From an uncultured Saprospiraceae bacterium (GTDB lineage: Bacteria; Bacteroidota; Bacteroidia; Chitinophagales; Saprospiraceae), in contig CALGLU010000022.1 of the NCBI GenBank assembly GCA_937959275.1, positions 1 to 64,000 of the forward strand: DNA of 64,000 nucleotides, given 5' to 3'. Below, piece by piece: positions 9,460-19,051 of this stretch. A program made the translations under genes and the position numbers. Below the pieces are notes generated by a model. The model saw only the letters and a program-made list of their open reading frames with translations. It was not told where the DNA came from and did no database searches. Position 1 is the stretch's first letter. Every line of letters starts with the position of its first letter.

Positions 9460-11889
9460 GTGAAGCGCTTTGAGGTTGAATTGAAATACTTGCCACAAGC
9501 AGATCTATTAGAATTTTCTATACCTAGCTCACATGTAGTCCTTGTCACGAATGATGGCTCAGCATTGACAGCTCAAGTCGTCTCTGCTCTCCGAAAAAGC
9601 GGCAACCAAATCGTGGTCTTAAACTTAAGTGGGATAGATAATCCAATCAGCGGCGATCAAGTCATTACTTTATCCAACGCCACTGACGAAGCGGTAGGAA
9701 TTGCTATCAATGACATTCAACGTCAATACGGAAAGATCGGAAGCTTCATACATCTGCATCCACATTTCGAGTTTACTCAAGGTAATTTTACTCAACATTT
9801 CTCAACAGAAAAAGCAGTACTGAAAACTTTGTTCTTCATCGCCAAACATGTGCAACAGGATTTGAATGAATTAGGGATCAACCAAAGAGCCAATTTCTTG
9901 ACGTGCACTAGAATGGATGGGCAATTAGGTCACGGGAAACGAGGGAATACATCTGTAGTCGGTGGTGGTATTACAGGATTGGTGAAGTGCTTGAATTTGG
10001 AATGGTCACCTGTGTTTTGTCGAGCAGTTGATATCCAGCCAGAATTGTCCACGGATCAAATCGTCTCTCAACTACTAGCAGAATATCATGATGCGAATGT
10101 CTCGATAGTAGAAGTTGGGTATTCAGAAGAAGGCAGAACAACGACTTCGGCTAAGCCAACAGAGCTTGTCGAGCATCAGGAGATATCAACTACAGTTACT
10201 TGTGATTCAGTATTTCTTGTCAGCGGTGGCGCAAGAGGTGTGACGGCTAGCTGTGTCATCGAAATGGCAAAAACCTTTAAGTGTAAATTTATTCTACTAG
10301 GAAGATCTGCTATTGACTTCGAACTACCAGCCTTTGCCATAGATGAAGCTGATGAAGGTACACTGAAGCGCTTGATCATGGACGACATGAAGTCCAAAGG
10401 AGAGAAACCAAGTCTTCCAAACGTAAAAAGCATTTATAAAAACATAAGTGCTAAGAAAGAAATTGATGAAACGATTACGAGTATTCAACAACACGGCGCT
10501 GAGGTCATTTACCTGCAAGGAGATGTGACAGATTTAGGCAGCTTTAAATCAGATCTAGATCAAGCAACCAGTCAACTAGGAAACATTACTGGCATCATTC
10601 ACGGGGCAGGACGATTGGCAGATAAGTACATTCAAGACAAAACAGACAATGATTTTGAAAATGTTCTTGCTGTAAAACTAGATGGGATGTTGAGCTTATT
10701 TGGAGCGGTAGATATCAACCAGTTAGACCACTTGATTCTATTTTCTTCAGTGGCTGGTTTTTATGGGAATGTGGGGCAAACAGATTATGCTATCGCTAAT
10801 GAGATACTGAGCAAGGCCGCACATCTATTCAAAACCAATCATCCGAATACGCAAGTCTCTGCTATCAATTGGGGCGCATGGGATAGTGGCATGGTTAGTG
10901 GAGAACTCAAGGCACAGTTTGAAGCAGCAGGCATCAGTTTAGTCAATAGCGATGGCGGAGCTGCACTCTTAGTTAATGAGTTAAATACTGACTACTCAAG
11001 TCAAGCTCAAGTCATAATAGGTGGCACCCTACCCGCAGCAGTAAGTCACTTAGGAGCTTTACGAACACATCGGATCCACAGACAATTAAAATTGGAGAAC
11101 AATCCATTTTTGAATCACCACAAAATTCAAAATAATCCTGTCTTACCTGTTGTTAACGCAGTCAGCTGGATGGCGCAAAGTTGTGAGAAACTATATCCTG
11201 ATTATACCGTCTTTAAAATTGAGAACACGTCTCTTTTCAAAGGCATCATATTTGATGGAAATCAAAAAGAAGATTACATACTAGAAATAAAAGAACTAGA
11301 AAAGGACGAAGCAAAAATTGTATTTGAAACGACTGTGATGAGTGAAGGCCGAAAATTGCCAACCAACCATTACAGAGCTACAGTCACGCTAATCAATAAG
11401 GCCTCGATTCCAGCATCTCCAAAATTTGAGCATACAATCAGTGGTACTTACCAAGCTACTGAAGGAGCGACATTATATCAAGATGGTTCTCTTTTTCATG
11501 GCACACATTTTCAAGGAATAGAAAAGATACTAGACTGCACAGAACAGCAGATCGTGTTGTCTTGCAAGGCTCCAGAAGTACCCCTATCAGAGCAAGGCCA
11601 ATTTCCCATACACAGCATCAATACATTCTTTGCCGACATACAGTATCAAGGTATGTTGGTGTGGGTACAAATGAACTGCGGTGGTGCCAATAGCTTGCCC
11701 TTGCAAACTGATAGCGCCATCTTATATCGTCCGATACCATTTGGGAAACAGTTGTTTGTCAATGTCCGCGTACAAGAGGCTGATGAATCAAAATTAATCG
11801 CAGCATGTACTGTCTATGATGAGCAAGGCGAAGTCTATATTAAAACAATAGGTGCGACAGTCACCATATCAAAACAACTCGTATGGTAG
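9460..11889 (+). CDS. pfaA: PUFA synthase PfaA C-terminal part: ketoreductase and DH-like domain
   Basis: This frame encodes what is normally the C-terminal third of PfaA. Residues 1-235 are a ketoreductase structural subdomain. The catalytic NADPH-dependent ketoreductase follows, with GGARGVT at 256-262, SSVAG near 428 and the YAIAN motif with Tyr443. Residues about 545-809 resemble the dehydratase-like hotdog domain at the end of PfaA and myxobacterial Pfa2 (NHHKIQNNPVLPVV). The only early start in frame is GTG at 9460. The first ATG in frame is about 150 codons in, inside the folded region. The frame is open upstream to 9346, so it is more likely translated as a fusion from pfaA than on its own. 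The fusion would have about 2,419 residues, close to the usual PfaA length. Confidence 0.88.
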   Translation: MKRFEVELKYLPQADLLEFSIPSSHVVLVTNDGSALTAQVVSALRKSGNQIVVLNLSGIDNPISGDQVITLSNATDEAVGIAINDIQRQYGKIGSFIHLHPHFEFTQGNFTQHFSTEKAVLKTLFFIAKHVQQDLNELGINQRANFLTCTRMDGQLGHGKRGNTSVVGGGITGLVKCLNLEWSPVFCRAVDIQPELSTDQIVSQLLAEYHDANVSIVEVGYSEEGRTTTSAKPTELVEHQEISTTVTCDSVFLVSGGARGVTASCVIEMAKTFKCKFILLGRSAIDFELPAFAIDEADEGTLKRLIMDDMKSKGEKPSLPNVKSIYKNISAKKEIDETITSIQQHGAEVIYLQGDVTDLGSFKSDLDQATSQLGNITGIIHGAGRLADKYIQDKTDNDFENVLAVKLDGMLSLFGAVDINQLDHLILFSSVAGFYGNVGQTDYAIANEILSKAAHLFKTNHPNTQVSAINWGAWDSGMVSGELKAQFEAAGISLVNSDGGAALLVNELNTDYSSQAQVIIGGTLPAAVSHLGALRTHRIHRQLKLENNPFLNHHKIQNNPVLPVVNAVSWMAQSCEKLYPDYTVFKIENTSLFKGIIFDGNQKEDYILEIKELEKDEAKIVFETTVMSEGRKLPTNHYRATVTLINKASIPASPKFEHTISGTYQATEGATLYQDGSLFHGTHFQGIEKILDCTEQQIVLSCKAPEVPLSEQGQFPIHSINTFFADIQYQGMLVWVQMNCGGANSLPLQTDSAILYRPIPFGKQLFVNVRVQEADESKLIAACTVYDEQGEVYIKTIGATVTISKQLVW

Positions 11890-11898
11890 AGGGAAATT

Positions 11899-11928
11899 AA
11901 AATCAAAATGAAAATCAAAATCAAAATT
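11899..11928 (+). repeat. hexamer repeat AAAATC-type upstream of pfaC
   Basis: Five consecutive hexamers (AAAATC, AAAATG, AAAATC, AAAATC, AAAATT) fill most of the 55-base gap between the KR-DH frame and pfaC. They end 16 bases before the pfaC ATG. The A-rich tract may help translation initiation in Bacteroidota, where Shine-Dalgarno sequences are often absent, and it is prone to slippage. Confidence 0.7.
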
Positions 11929-11944
11929 ACGGTCATCAAATAAC

Positions 11945-14900
11945 ATGAGCAAAATTGCGATCATAGGAACCTCTGCTCTTTTTCCTGGAGCGTCTACACC
12001 AGAAGCTTTTTGGGAAAACCTCATGTCTGAAAAAGACTTGACAAGTCGTGCGACGCAGCATGATTTTGGGGTAGATCCTGCTTCTATCTTTCATCCAGAA
12101 AAAGGTGTAGAAGATCGATGCTATTCTACACGGGGAGGTTATATCCGCGATTTTAAATTTGATCCAAATGGCTTTGAATTGTCAGCTGACTTTTTGCGAA
12201 AGCAAGATAAGTTATATCAATGGTCTCTTTATACAGCAAAGGAAGCACTGATTGATGCTGGCTATTTTCAAGACAAAGAGCAATTACAAAACTGTGGTTT
12301 GATTTTGGGAAATTTATCCTTTCCAACAAGCTCTTCTCATCAGTTAATTGCGGATATATACAATCGGGCGATTGAGACAAATATTCAAGAATTATTAAAC
12401 GCGCCGGAGTTTACATTAAAAGATCACCAACAAGCGCCACCAGAAAACGAAGTGCTAGCCTATACGCCTTCGGCTATGGTCAGTGAAGCATTGGCATTAG
12501 GGAAAACAGATTACGCAATGGATGCTGCCTGTGCCACCTCCCTCTATGCCATTAAGATGGCTTGTGATGAATTACTGACAGGCAAGGCTGACATGATGCT
12601 GGCAGGAGCAGTGAGCGCATCGGATCAATTATTTATCCATATGGGCTTTTCAATATTCCATGCCTACTCTCCAATGGATCAGAAGTTTGTCCCATTTGAT
12701 AAAGACTCGGCTGGCTTGGTTTCTTCAGAAGGGGCAGGGATGGTATTGCTTAAACGATTGGAGGATGCCGAACGAGATGGAGATCAAATCCTTGGCGTGA
12801 TAGGCGGGATTGGATTATCAAATGATGGACGAGGTAAGTTTCTATTGAGTCCCAATCCAAAAGGGCAATATCTAGCTTTTGAAAGAACGTATGATAATAA
12901 TGATATTTCACCAACCGACACATCCTACTTAGAGTGTCATGCTACTGGCACGCCTCTTGGTGATAGCACAGAACTAAATTCAATAGCAAAATATTTTACG
13001 CAGCATGATACCTATCCATTGCTTGGTTCTGTGAAGTCAAATATGGGCCACCTATTGACAGCCGCCGGCATGACTGGTTTGCTCAAGGTCTTGCTTGCCA
13101 TGCAGCATGAGGTGATTCCTCCCAACATCAATCTCGCGAATCCAATCAAGGCCGATGGAGACTGGACCGGTAGCGAGAATATGATCATCAATCATACACC
13201 GTGGAAACATAAGATAAAACAAGCCGGCATTAATTCTTTCGGCTTCGGAGGGACGAATGCACATATGGTAGTTCAGAATTACTTGGGCAGGAAGCTTGGG
13301 AAAACGAATTCTAGCACACCGATTTCATTGCAGTCTATGGCAATAGTTGGCATGGATGCACACTTTGGTAATTGTGAAAATCTAGCCTCTTTTTATCATA
13401 CAATATATAACGGCGAGCAACACTTCAGAGCTCTTCCTAAGCATCGATGGAAAGGAATAGAAGAGCATGGTGAGCTGCTAGAAAAATATGGTTTTGCAGA
13501 TGGGCGTGTGCCACAAGGCGCATACATTGATGAATTTGAAATAGACTTACTTCGCTATAAAATACAACCCAAAGAAGCAGAAAGGTTGCATCCTCAGCAA
13601 GCCTTATTACTTAAGGTGACAGACAATGCCATCAAAGATGCTGGACTGGAAGAGCATGCTAATGTAGCTGTACTTGTAGCTATGGAAACAGAACTGGCGA
13701 TACACCAATGCTTGGCAAGATGGGATGTCGAGTGGCAAGTTAAAGACGCTTTGGCAACTACTGATTTGGATTTGGATGAGGAGGCGACAGCAGAGTTAAT
13801 TGCTCTAGTGAAAAAAGGAATCTATCAACGAGAAGGGAAAACAGCACCAAGTGAATTTACCAGTTTTATTGGCAATTTAATGGCGAGTAGAATTAGTGCC
13901 TTATGGGATTTTTCTGGTGCTTCTTTTACAGTGTCTTGTGGTGTAAACTCCGTCTTCAAAGCTTTGGAGATTGCACAGAATATGCTCTCACTGGGAGAAG
14001 TCGACGCTGTAGTTGTCGGCGCTGTAGATTTTTCTGGAGGTCTAGAGCATGTCTTATTAAAACAAAAGGATTACCCCACGCATACTGACGGAAACGCTTC
14101 TTGTTCATTTGATAAGAATAATAAAGGCTGGATGATTGGGGAAGGAGCAGGCGCTATCGTTCTAAAAAATAATGTCCTCAAGAATCATAAGGTTTATTCT
14201 GTCATCGACTCCATAGGTAAGGCGAGTAAGGCTAGTGATCAGTCATCAGTTGAGTATATAGAATTAGCAGCAACTGGGATGGCAGAGCAAGACCAATCAG
14301 AGCAAGCTGGACTCATAAAGTCTCAATCTAAAAACCCAATTGCTCTAGGTTCTATCAAGTCAAACATCGGTCATACCTTTGCAGCATCAGGAATGGCGAG
14401 TTTGATAAAGACAGCGCTGTGTATGTATCACCGATTCATACCAGGCATTCCGAATTGGTCAAGTCCTCAGCGTATAGATTTTAATAATTCGGCATACTAC
14501 TTTCCTAGTCAGTCACGGCCTTGGATTTTGCCAGCTGGTCAGACAAAAAGAACTGCAGCCGTAAATGGTGTGGGAGATATTCAACTCCGACTATCAAGCT
14601 GCACCGAAAATAGTATTGATACTCAATCATTAGCTCTAGACAAAGCACCGAGCCTATTTGTATTGAAAGGAGATGACTGTGATCAACTGATCGCTCAACT
14701 TGATCGACTTATAGCTGACCTCACTTCAGCGCTTAACATAGGTCATATTGCTCAGCAATTTTATCGACATTCTTGCGATTCACAATTAAAGTATACGATC
14801 GTTTTAGTCGCTCAATCTAAAATTGAATTAAATAAAGAGATTAGGTTTTTTCGAAACCAATTGACTCAATCATTTAGCAATAACAAGGTTTTAAAAACAC

Positions 14901-17900
14901 CAATTGGAAGTTACTTTACTCCCAATCCTTTAGGGCATGAGGGTCAAGTCGCCTTTGTCTATCCGGGATCCGCGACAGCCTATAGAGGTCTTGGTCGAGA
15001 TAGTTTTCAGTTGTTCCCAGAGTTGTTAACTAAATACGAAAATCGTGTCGGTGACCTCGATCGGTTTATACATAGCGACGATCTTTTTCCAAAGCTGAAA
15101 AGTAAAGACGAAGTACCGCCAAACATTTATGACAATTCTATAGCGATGATGTCTGCTGGGGTATTCTATTCTGCGATATACACCGACATCTTGCGTGACT
15201 ACTTCAAACTTACGCCGGAGATTGCCTTTGGGTACAGCATGGGAGAGTGCAGTAGTATGTGGTACTCCTTAGGCGTCTGGCATCCGAATGGTGCAGAAAA
15301 ATTTAGACAGTCCGATATTTTTAAAAATCGATTTGCTGGTGATCTAGACTTACTCGCTGAGCATTGGGGCATTGATAGTGCAACCGCAAAAGATACATGG
15401 ATCAGTCTAGTACTCTTAGCTCCAGTTAAAAAAATTGAGTCACTGATAGCAGGAAAAGAGAACGTGTTTTTGACATTTATTAATACTGATGAAGAAGTTA
15501 TCATTTCTGGAGATAAGACTATCTGTCTAAACATTGCTGAAGAACTAGAATGCCATTCTATCCCCGTTCCTTTTCAAAATGTCATTCATCATGACTTTTG
15601 CATTAAAGAAAAAGATGGTTTGTTAGACATGCATCATTTTGATATTGTAGAGCAACCAGAGATTGATTTTTACTCTAGTATCTCTCAAGAAAAGATAAAG
15701 ATTGGCAGTCAAGAGATTGCTGAAAACTCTGTAGCCGTTTGTGCGCAGCAGGTCAATTTTCCAAAAACAATTCAAACCGTATATAATGCAGGCGCTCGCA
15801 TCTTCATAGAAGTTGGAGCTAATTCCACTTGTACGAATTGGATTCAAAGTCATTTGAAAGAGCAGGCGCATCATGCAGTTGCTATCAACCAAAAGGGCAA
15901 GTCTGATATAGACAGTTTGGTGAGTTTGCTGGCACAATTGACGAGTCATGGCGTGGACTTAGATCTGTCCTTATTATTCCCAACTATAAAAGACACCGAG
16001 AAGCAGCGAGAGTTTATGAAGAAGATAATTCCTGGCGGCACGCCAATTAAGGAGTTGTTTATGGATACTGACGTACAGAAGCGATTTAGAAATATGCCAC
16101 GCATCATAAAGAAAAAAGTAGCTGCGGCATCCTTGGTGATGGCTGGCGTAGAATCGGGAAACGCTCATTCTGCATTAGCAGTCACACTAGATAGTAATAG
16201 AAAACAATCAAGACAAAACATTCCAATTAATACTAAGATAAATACAGACGAAAAAAGAAGCTCACTTATGGATACAGATACAGATACATCAACGATAACG
16301 AATGAGAAAACTCTACCTTTAGATTCAATCACAGACCCAAAACAGACAGTTGGAGAAAATGGGTTGCGCCTCCAGAATTTTGAATCAGGTGAACAATTTG
16401 AAGGTAAAGAAATTATCTTTTCGCAAGAAGACTTAGAGGAATTTGCAACTGGAAAAATTGCTAATGTGTTTGGTCCGGAGTACGCGATTATCGATACATA
16501 TCGACGGCGCGTCATGCTGCCCATGCATCCATACCTACTCGTCAGTCGGGTCACAAAAATGAATGCACAACTGGGCGTCTATGAGCCATCAACGATGACC
16601 ACTGAATATGACATTCCGTATAATGCTTGGTACACAACGGACAAACAAATCCCTTCAGCAGTCTGTGTCGAGTCGGGCCAATGTGATTTACTGTTGATAT
16701 CTTATTTGGGTATTGATCTCACGAACAAAGGGAATCTGGCGTACAGACTATTGGATTGTACGCTGACCTTTATGGATGATCTACCTTACGAAGGACAGAC
16801 TTTGCGCTATGACATTTCTATCAATTCATTTGTAAAGAACGGAGAGAATTTGCTTTTCTTCTTTAGCTATGAGTGCTTTGTTCAAGATCGATTGGTCTTG
16901 AAAATGGATGGCGGTTGTGCAGGCTTCTTTGCCGATGATCAACTCGTCGATGGCGCGGGCGTTGTGTATGCCAATAGCGAAATCGAAGCCAGACAAAATG
17001 CCAAACGACAATACTTTACGCCATTATTAAATACGGCAAAAACGACATTCTCAAAAGAAGATTTACAGCATTTAATTAACGGAGACATAGAAAAATGCTT
17101 TGACGATATCTCCTACTTTGCTAATGGTCGAAATCCATCGCTAAGAATTCCTCCAGAAAAGATATTGATGCTCGATCGGATCAGCTCTGTTGATGTCACA
17201 GGAGGCTCTTATGGCCTCGGGTACATTGTAGCAGAAAAGGATTTGCATCCTGATGATTGGTACTTTCCTTGTCACTTTAGAGATGATGAAGTGTTGGCTG
17301 GATCTCTTCAGGCAGAGGGAGGCGGCAACTTACTGCGGTTCTTTATGATGATGTTGGGACTGCAGCGCATGACAAAAGATGCGCGCTTTCAACCCATCTT
17401 TGGACTAGGACAAAAAGTGCGTTGCAGAAAGCAGGTGACGCCTACAGCAGACACCAAGTTGATCTATACATTAGAAATTAAAGAAATAGGTCTATTCCCT
17501 GATCCGTATATGATTGGAGACTTAGAAATTATTTCAGATGGCGTTATCACGGTTCATTTTGAAAATCTTGGTTTACAATTACGAGAAAAAGACAATCCCA
17601 AATACCTTGACCAAACTGATGGCGTGAAGATATCACCAAGATCAGCTGGCTCATTGATGAATGAAAAAGACATCACGACTTTCGCTTTAGGCAATATGGC
17701 CGAATGCTTTGGTCCTGACTATGCAATTTATGATGGTCGATCTACATCAAGACAGCCCAACTCAGATCTACAATTGATCTCAAGAATACTCAGTGTGGAT
17801 GGCACCAAGGGAGACTTTTCTAAAGCTGTGCCGATCCTTGCAGAATACGATGTACCTGAAAAGGCTTGGTATTACTTGCAGAACTCTCATGTGACGATGC

Positions 17901-18805
17901 CTTATTCCATGATCATGGAGATCGCCCTGCAGCCTTGTGGTTTACTGGGTGCTTACTTAGGGAGCACGCTAGAATTTCCTGACAAGGATTTATATTTAAG
18001 AAACCTAGACGGCGATGGTGAGACCTTTGCTTTACCTCAGGGGACAGACTTTAGAGGTAAAACGATTACAAACAGATCAGTACTGACCTCTTCCATCGCA
18101 CATAGCGGGACGATACTGCAGCGCTACACCTTTGAGTTATCGGTAGATGGACATGTATTTTATAAGGGCAATTCTTCTTTTGGTTTTTTCGCCAAAGAGG
18201 CACTTGCCGCACAAGCAGGATTAGACAAGGGTGCAGAAATCCCAGCTTGGTATGTCAGCGAGGGATTACAAGCGACTGACTATATGCAAATCAAGTTGGA
18301 CTCACTGTATGGACGAATGAAGTTGTTTAAAGCGCCCGCATCAAAACCTCACTACCGCCTGGCTGAAGATCAACTCAATATGCTAGATGATTTAATTATT
18401 GCCAAGGACAAAGGTCAGCATGGCAAAGGATACATTCATGCAACCAAATTTATCAATACCTATGATTGGTTTTTCACCTGTCACTTCTATCAAGATCCTG
18501 TGATGCCGGGCTCACTTGGTGTCGAATCAATCTTACAAGCGATGCAGGTATATGCGCTACAACAAGATCTAGGCAAAGAGTTCGAGTCGCCCGCTTTTGT
18601 ACACCTACCAAATCATAAAACAGTCTGGAAATATCGTGGACAGATACTCCTTAATGTCAAAGAAATGCACTTGGAGGTACATATCAAAACAATAGAAACG
18701 AGAGGATCACAATTGGTCATGATTGCGGATGCTTTTCTGTGGAATGACACGATGAGAATATATCAAGTGACAGATATTGCCTTAGGGATTGAAGAATCGA
18801 TTTAA
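11945..18805 (+). CDS. pfaC: PUFA synthase PfaC with fused PfaB acyltransferase (KS-CLF-AT-DH-DH)
   Basis: The 2286-residue subunit elongates and dehydrates the growing chain. Domains in order: ketosynthase (about 1-445, Cys196 in MDAACATSL); chain-length-factor-like ketosynthase (about 463-900), where the active Cys appears replaced by Val (SCGVNSVFKALEIA, my hand alignment); acyltransferase of PfaB type (about 990-1330, Ser1098 in GYSMGE); then two FabA-like dehydratase units, each a pseudo-hotdog plus catalytic hotdog. The catalytic histidines are His1777 (WYFPCHF, then DDEVLAGSL) and His2180 (WFFTCHF, then DPVMPGS). Marine gammaproteobacteria carry PfaB as a separate protein. The fused order here matches myxobacterial Pfa3, but no C-terminal acylglycerolphosphate acyltransferase domain is present. 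It lies 55 bases after the KR-DH frame in the same operon. Confidence 0.92.
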   Translation: MSKIAIIGTSALFPGASTPEAFWENLMSEKDLTSRATQHDFGVDPASIFHPEKGVEDRCYSTRGGYIRDFKFDPNGFELSADFLRKQDKLYQWSLYTAKEALIDAGYFQDKEQLQNCGLILGNLSFPTSSSHQLIADIYNRAIETNIQELLNAPEFTLKDHQQAPPENEVLAYTPSAMVSEALALGKTDYAMDAACATSLYAIKMACDELLTGKADMMLAGAVSASDQLFIHMGFSIFHAYSPMDQKFVPFDKDSAGLVSSEGAGMVLLKRLEDAERDGDQILGVIGGIGLSNDGRGKFLLSPNPKGQYLAFERTYDNNDISPTDTSYLECHATGTPLGDSTELNSIAKYFTQHDTYPLLGSVKSNMGHLLTAAGMTGLLKVLLAMQHEVIPPNINLANPIKADGDWTGSENMIINHTPWKHKIKQAGINSFGFGGTNAHMVVQNYLGRKLGKTNSSTPISLQSMAIVGMDAHFGNCENLASFYHTIYNGEQHFRALPKHRWKGIEEHGELLEKYGFADGRVPQGAYIDEFEIDLLRYKIQPKEAERLHPQQALLLKVTDNAIKDAGLEEHANVAVLVAMETELAIHQCLARWDVEWQVKDALATTDLDLDEEATAELIALVKKGIYQREGKTAPSEFTSFIGNLMASRISALWDFSGASFTVSCGVNSVFKALEIAQNMLSLGEVDAVVVGAVDFSGGLEHVLLKQKDYPTHTDGNASCSFDKNNKGWMIGEGAGAIVLKNNVLKNHKVYSVIDSIGKASKASDQSSVEYIELAATGMAEQDQSEQAGLIKSQSKNPIALGSIKSNIGHTFAASGMASLIKTALCMYHRFIPGIPNWSSPQRIDFNNSAYYFPSQSRPWILPAGQTKRTAAVNGVGDIQLRLSSCTENSIDTQSLALDKAPSLFVLKGDDCDQLIAQLDRLIADLTSALNIGHIAQQFYRHSCDSQLKYTIVLVAQSKIELNKEIRFFRNQLTQSFSNNKVLKTPIGSYFTPNPLGHEGQVAFVYPGSATAYRGLGRDSFQLFPELLTKYENRVGDLDRFIHSDDLFPKLKSKDEVPPNIYDNSIAMMSAGVFYSAIYTDILRDYFKLTPEIAFGYSMGECSSMWYSLGVWHPNGAEKFRQSDIFKNRFAGDLDLLAEHWGIDSATAKDTWISLVLLAPVKKIESLIAGKENVFLTFINTDEEVIISGDKTICLNIAEELECHSIPVPFQNVIHHDFCIKEKDGLLDMHHFDIVEQPEIDFYSSISQEKIKIGSQEIAENSVAVCAQQVNFPKTIQTVYNAGARIFIEVGANSTCTNWIQSHLKEQAHHAVAINQKGKSDIDSLVSLLAQLTSHGVDLDLSLLFPTIKDTEKQREFMKKIIPGGTPIKELFMDTDVQKRFRNMPRIIKKKVAAASLVMAGVESGNAHSALAVTLDSNRKQSRQNIPINTKINTDEKRSSLMDTDTDTSTITNEKTLPLDSITDPKQTVGENGLRLQNFESGEQFEGKEIIFSQEDLEEFATGKIANVFGPEYAIIDTYRRRVMLPMHPYLLVSRVTKMNAQLGVYEPSTMTTEYDIPYNAWYTTDKQIPSAVCVESGQCDLLLISYLGIDLTNKGNLAYRLLDCTLTFMDDLPYEGQTLRYDISINSFVKNGENLLFFFSYECFVQDRLVLKMDGGCAGFFADDQLVDGAGVVYANSEIEARQNAKRQYFTPLLNTAKTTFSKEDLQHLINGDIEKCFDDISYFANGRNPSLRIPPEKILMLDRISSVDVTGGSYGLGYIVAEKDLHPDDWYFPCHFRDDEVLAGSLQAEGGGNLLRFFMMMLGLQRMTKDARFQPIFGLGQKVRCRKQVTPTADTKLIYTLEIKEIGLFPDPYMIGDLEIISDGVITVHFENLGLQLREKDNPKYLDQTDGVKISPRSAGSLMNEKDITTFALGNMAECFGPDYAIYDGRSTSRQPNSDLQLISRILSVDGTKGDFSKAVPILAEYDVPEKAWYYLQNSHVTMPYSMIMEIALQPCGLLGAYLGSTLEFPDKDLYLRNLDGDGETFALPQGTDFRGKTITNRSVLTSSIAHSGTILQRYTFELSVDGHVFYKGNSSFGFFAKEALAAQAGLDKGAEIPAWYVSEGLQATDYMQIKLDSLYGRMKLFKAPASKPHYRLAEDQLNMLDDLIIAKDKGQHGKGYIHATKFINTYDWFFTCHFYQDPVMPGSLGVESILQAMQVYALQQDLGKEFESPAFVHLPNHKTVWKYRGQILLNVKEMHLEVHIKTIETRGSQLVMIADAFLWNDTMRIYQVTDIALGIEESI

Positions 18806-18861
18806 GAACGTATTGTTAAATCACTTTAGAGCGAAATAGATAATCAAGTTTATTAAAAGAA

Positions 18862-19028
18862 GAAGGGTGAAGAAGAAGGGTGAAGTATGAAGGGTGAAGG
18901 GTGAAGGGTGAAGGGTGAAGTATGAAGTATGAAGTATGAAGTATGAAGTATGAAGGGTGAAGGGTGAAGGGTGAAGTATGAAGGGTGAAGGGTGAAGTAT
19001 GAAGTATGAAGTATGAAGTATGAAGTAT
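18862..19028 (+). repeat. heptanucleotide repeat array between pfaC and pfaD
   Basis: About 23 heptamers of two kinds, GAAGGGT (11) and GAAGTAT (12), run without a break apart from two extra GAA near the left end. The kinds alternate in blocks: four GGGT, five TAT, three GGGT, one TAT, two GGGT, five TAT. The array ends 23 bases before the pfaD ATG. A long minus-strand open frame over it is an artefact of the repeat. Seven is not a multiple of three, and TGA occurs in every unit. Confidence 0.95.
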
Positions 19029-19051
19029 GAAGGAATTTAGGAATTAAGAAA

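Noticed and set aside
18862-19028. Possible CRISPR array
   Set aside because: Units are contiguous seven-base repeats without spacers, and no cas genes are in the window.
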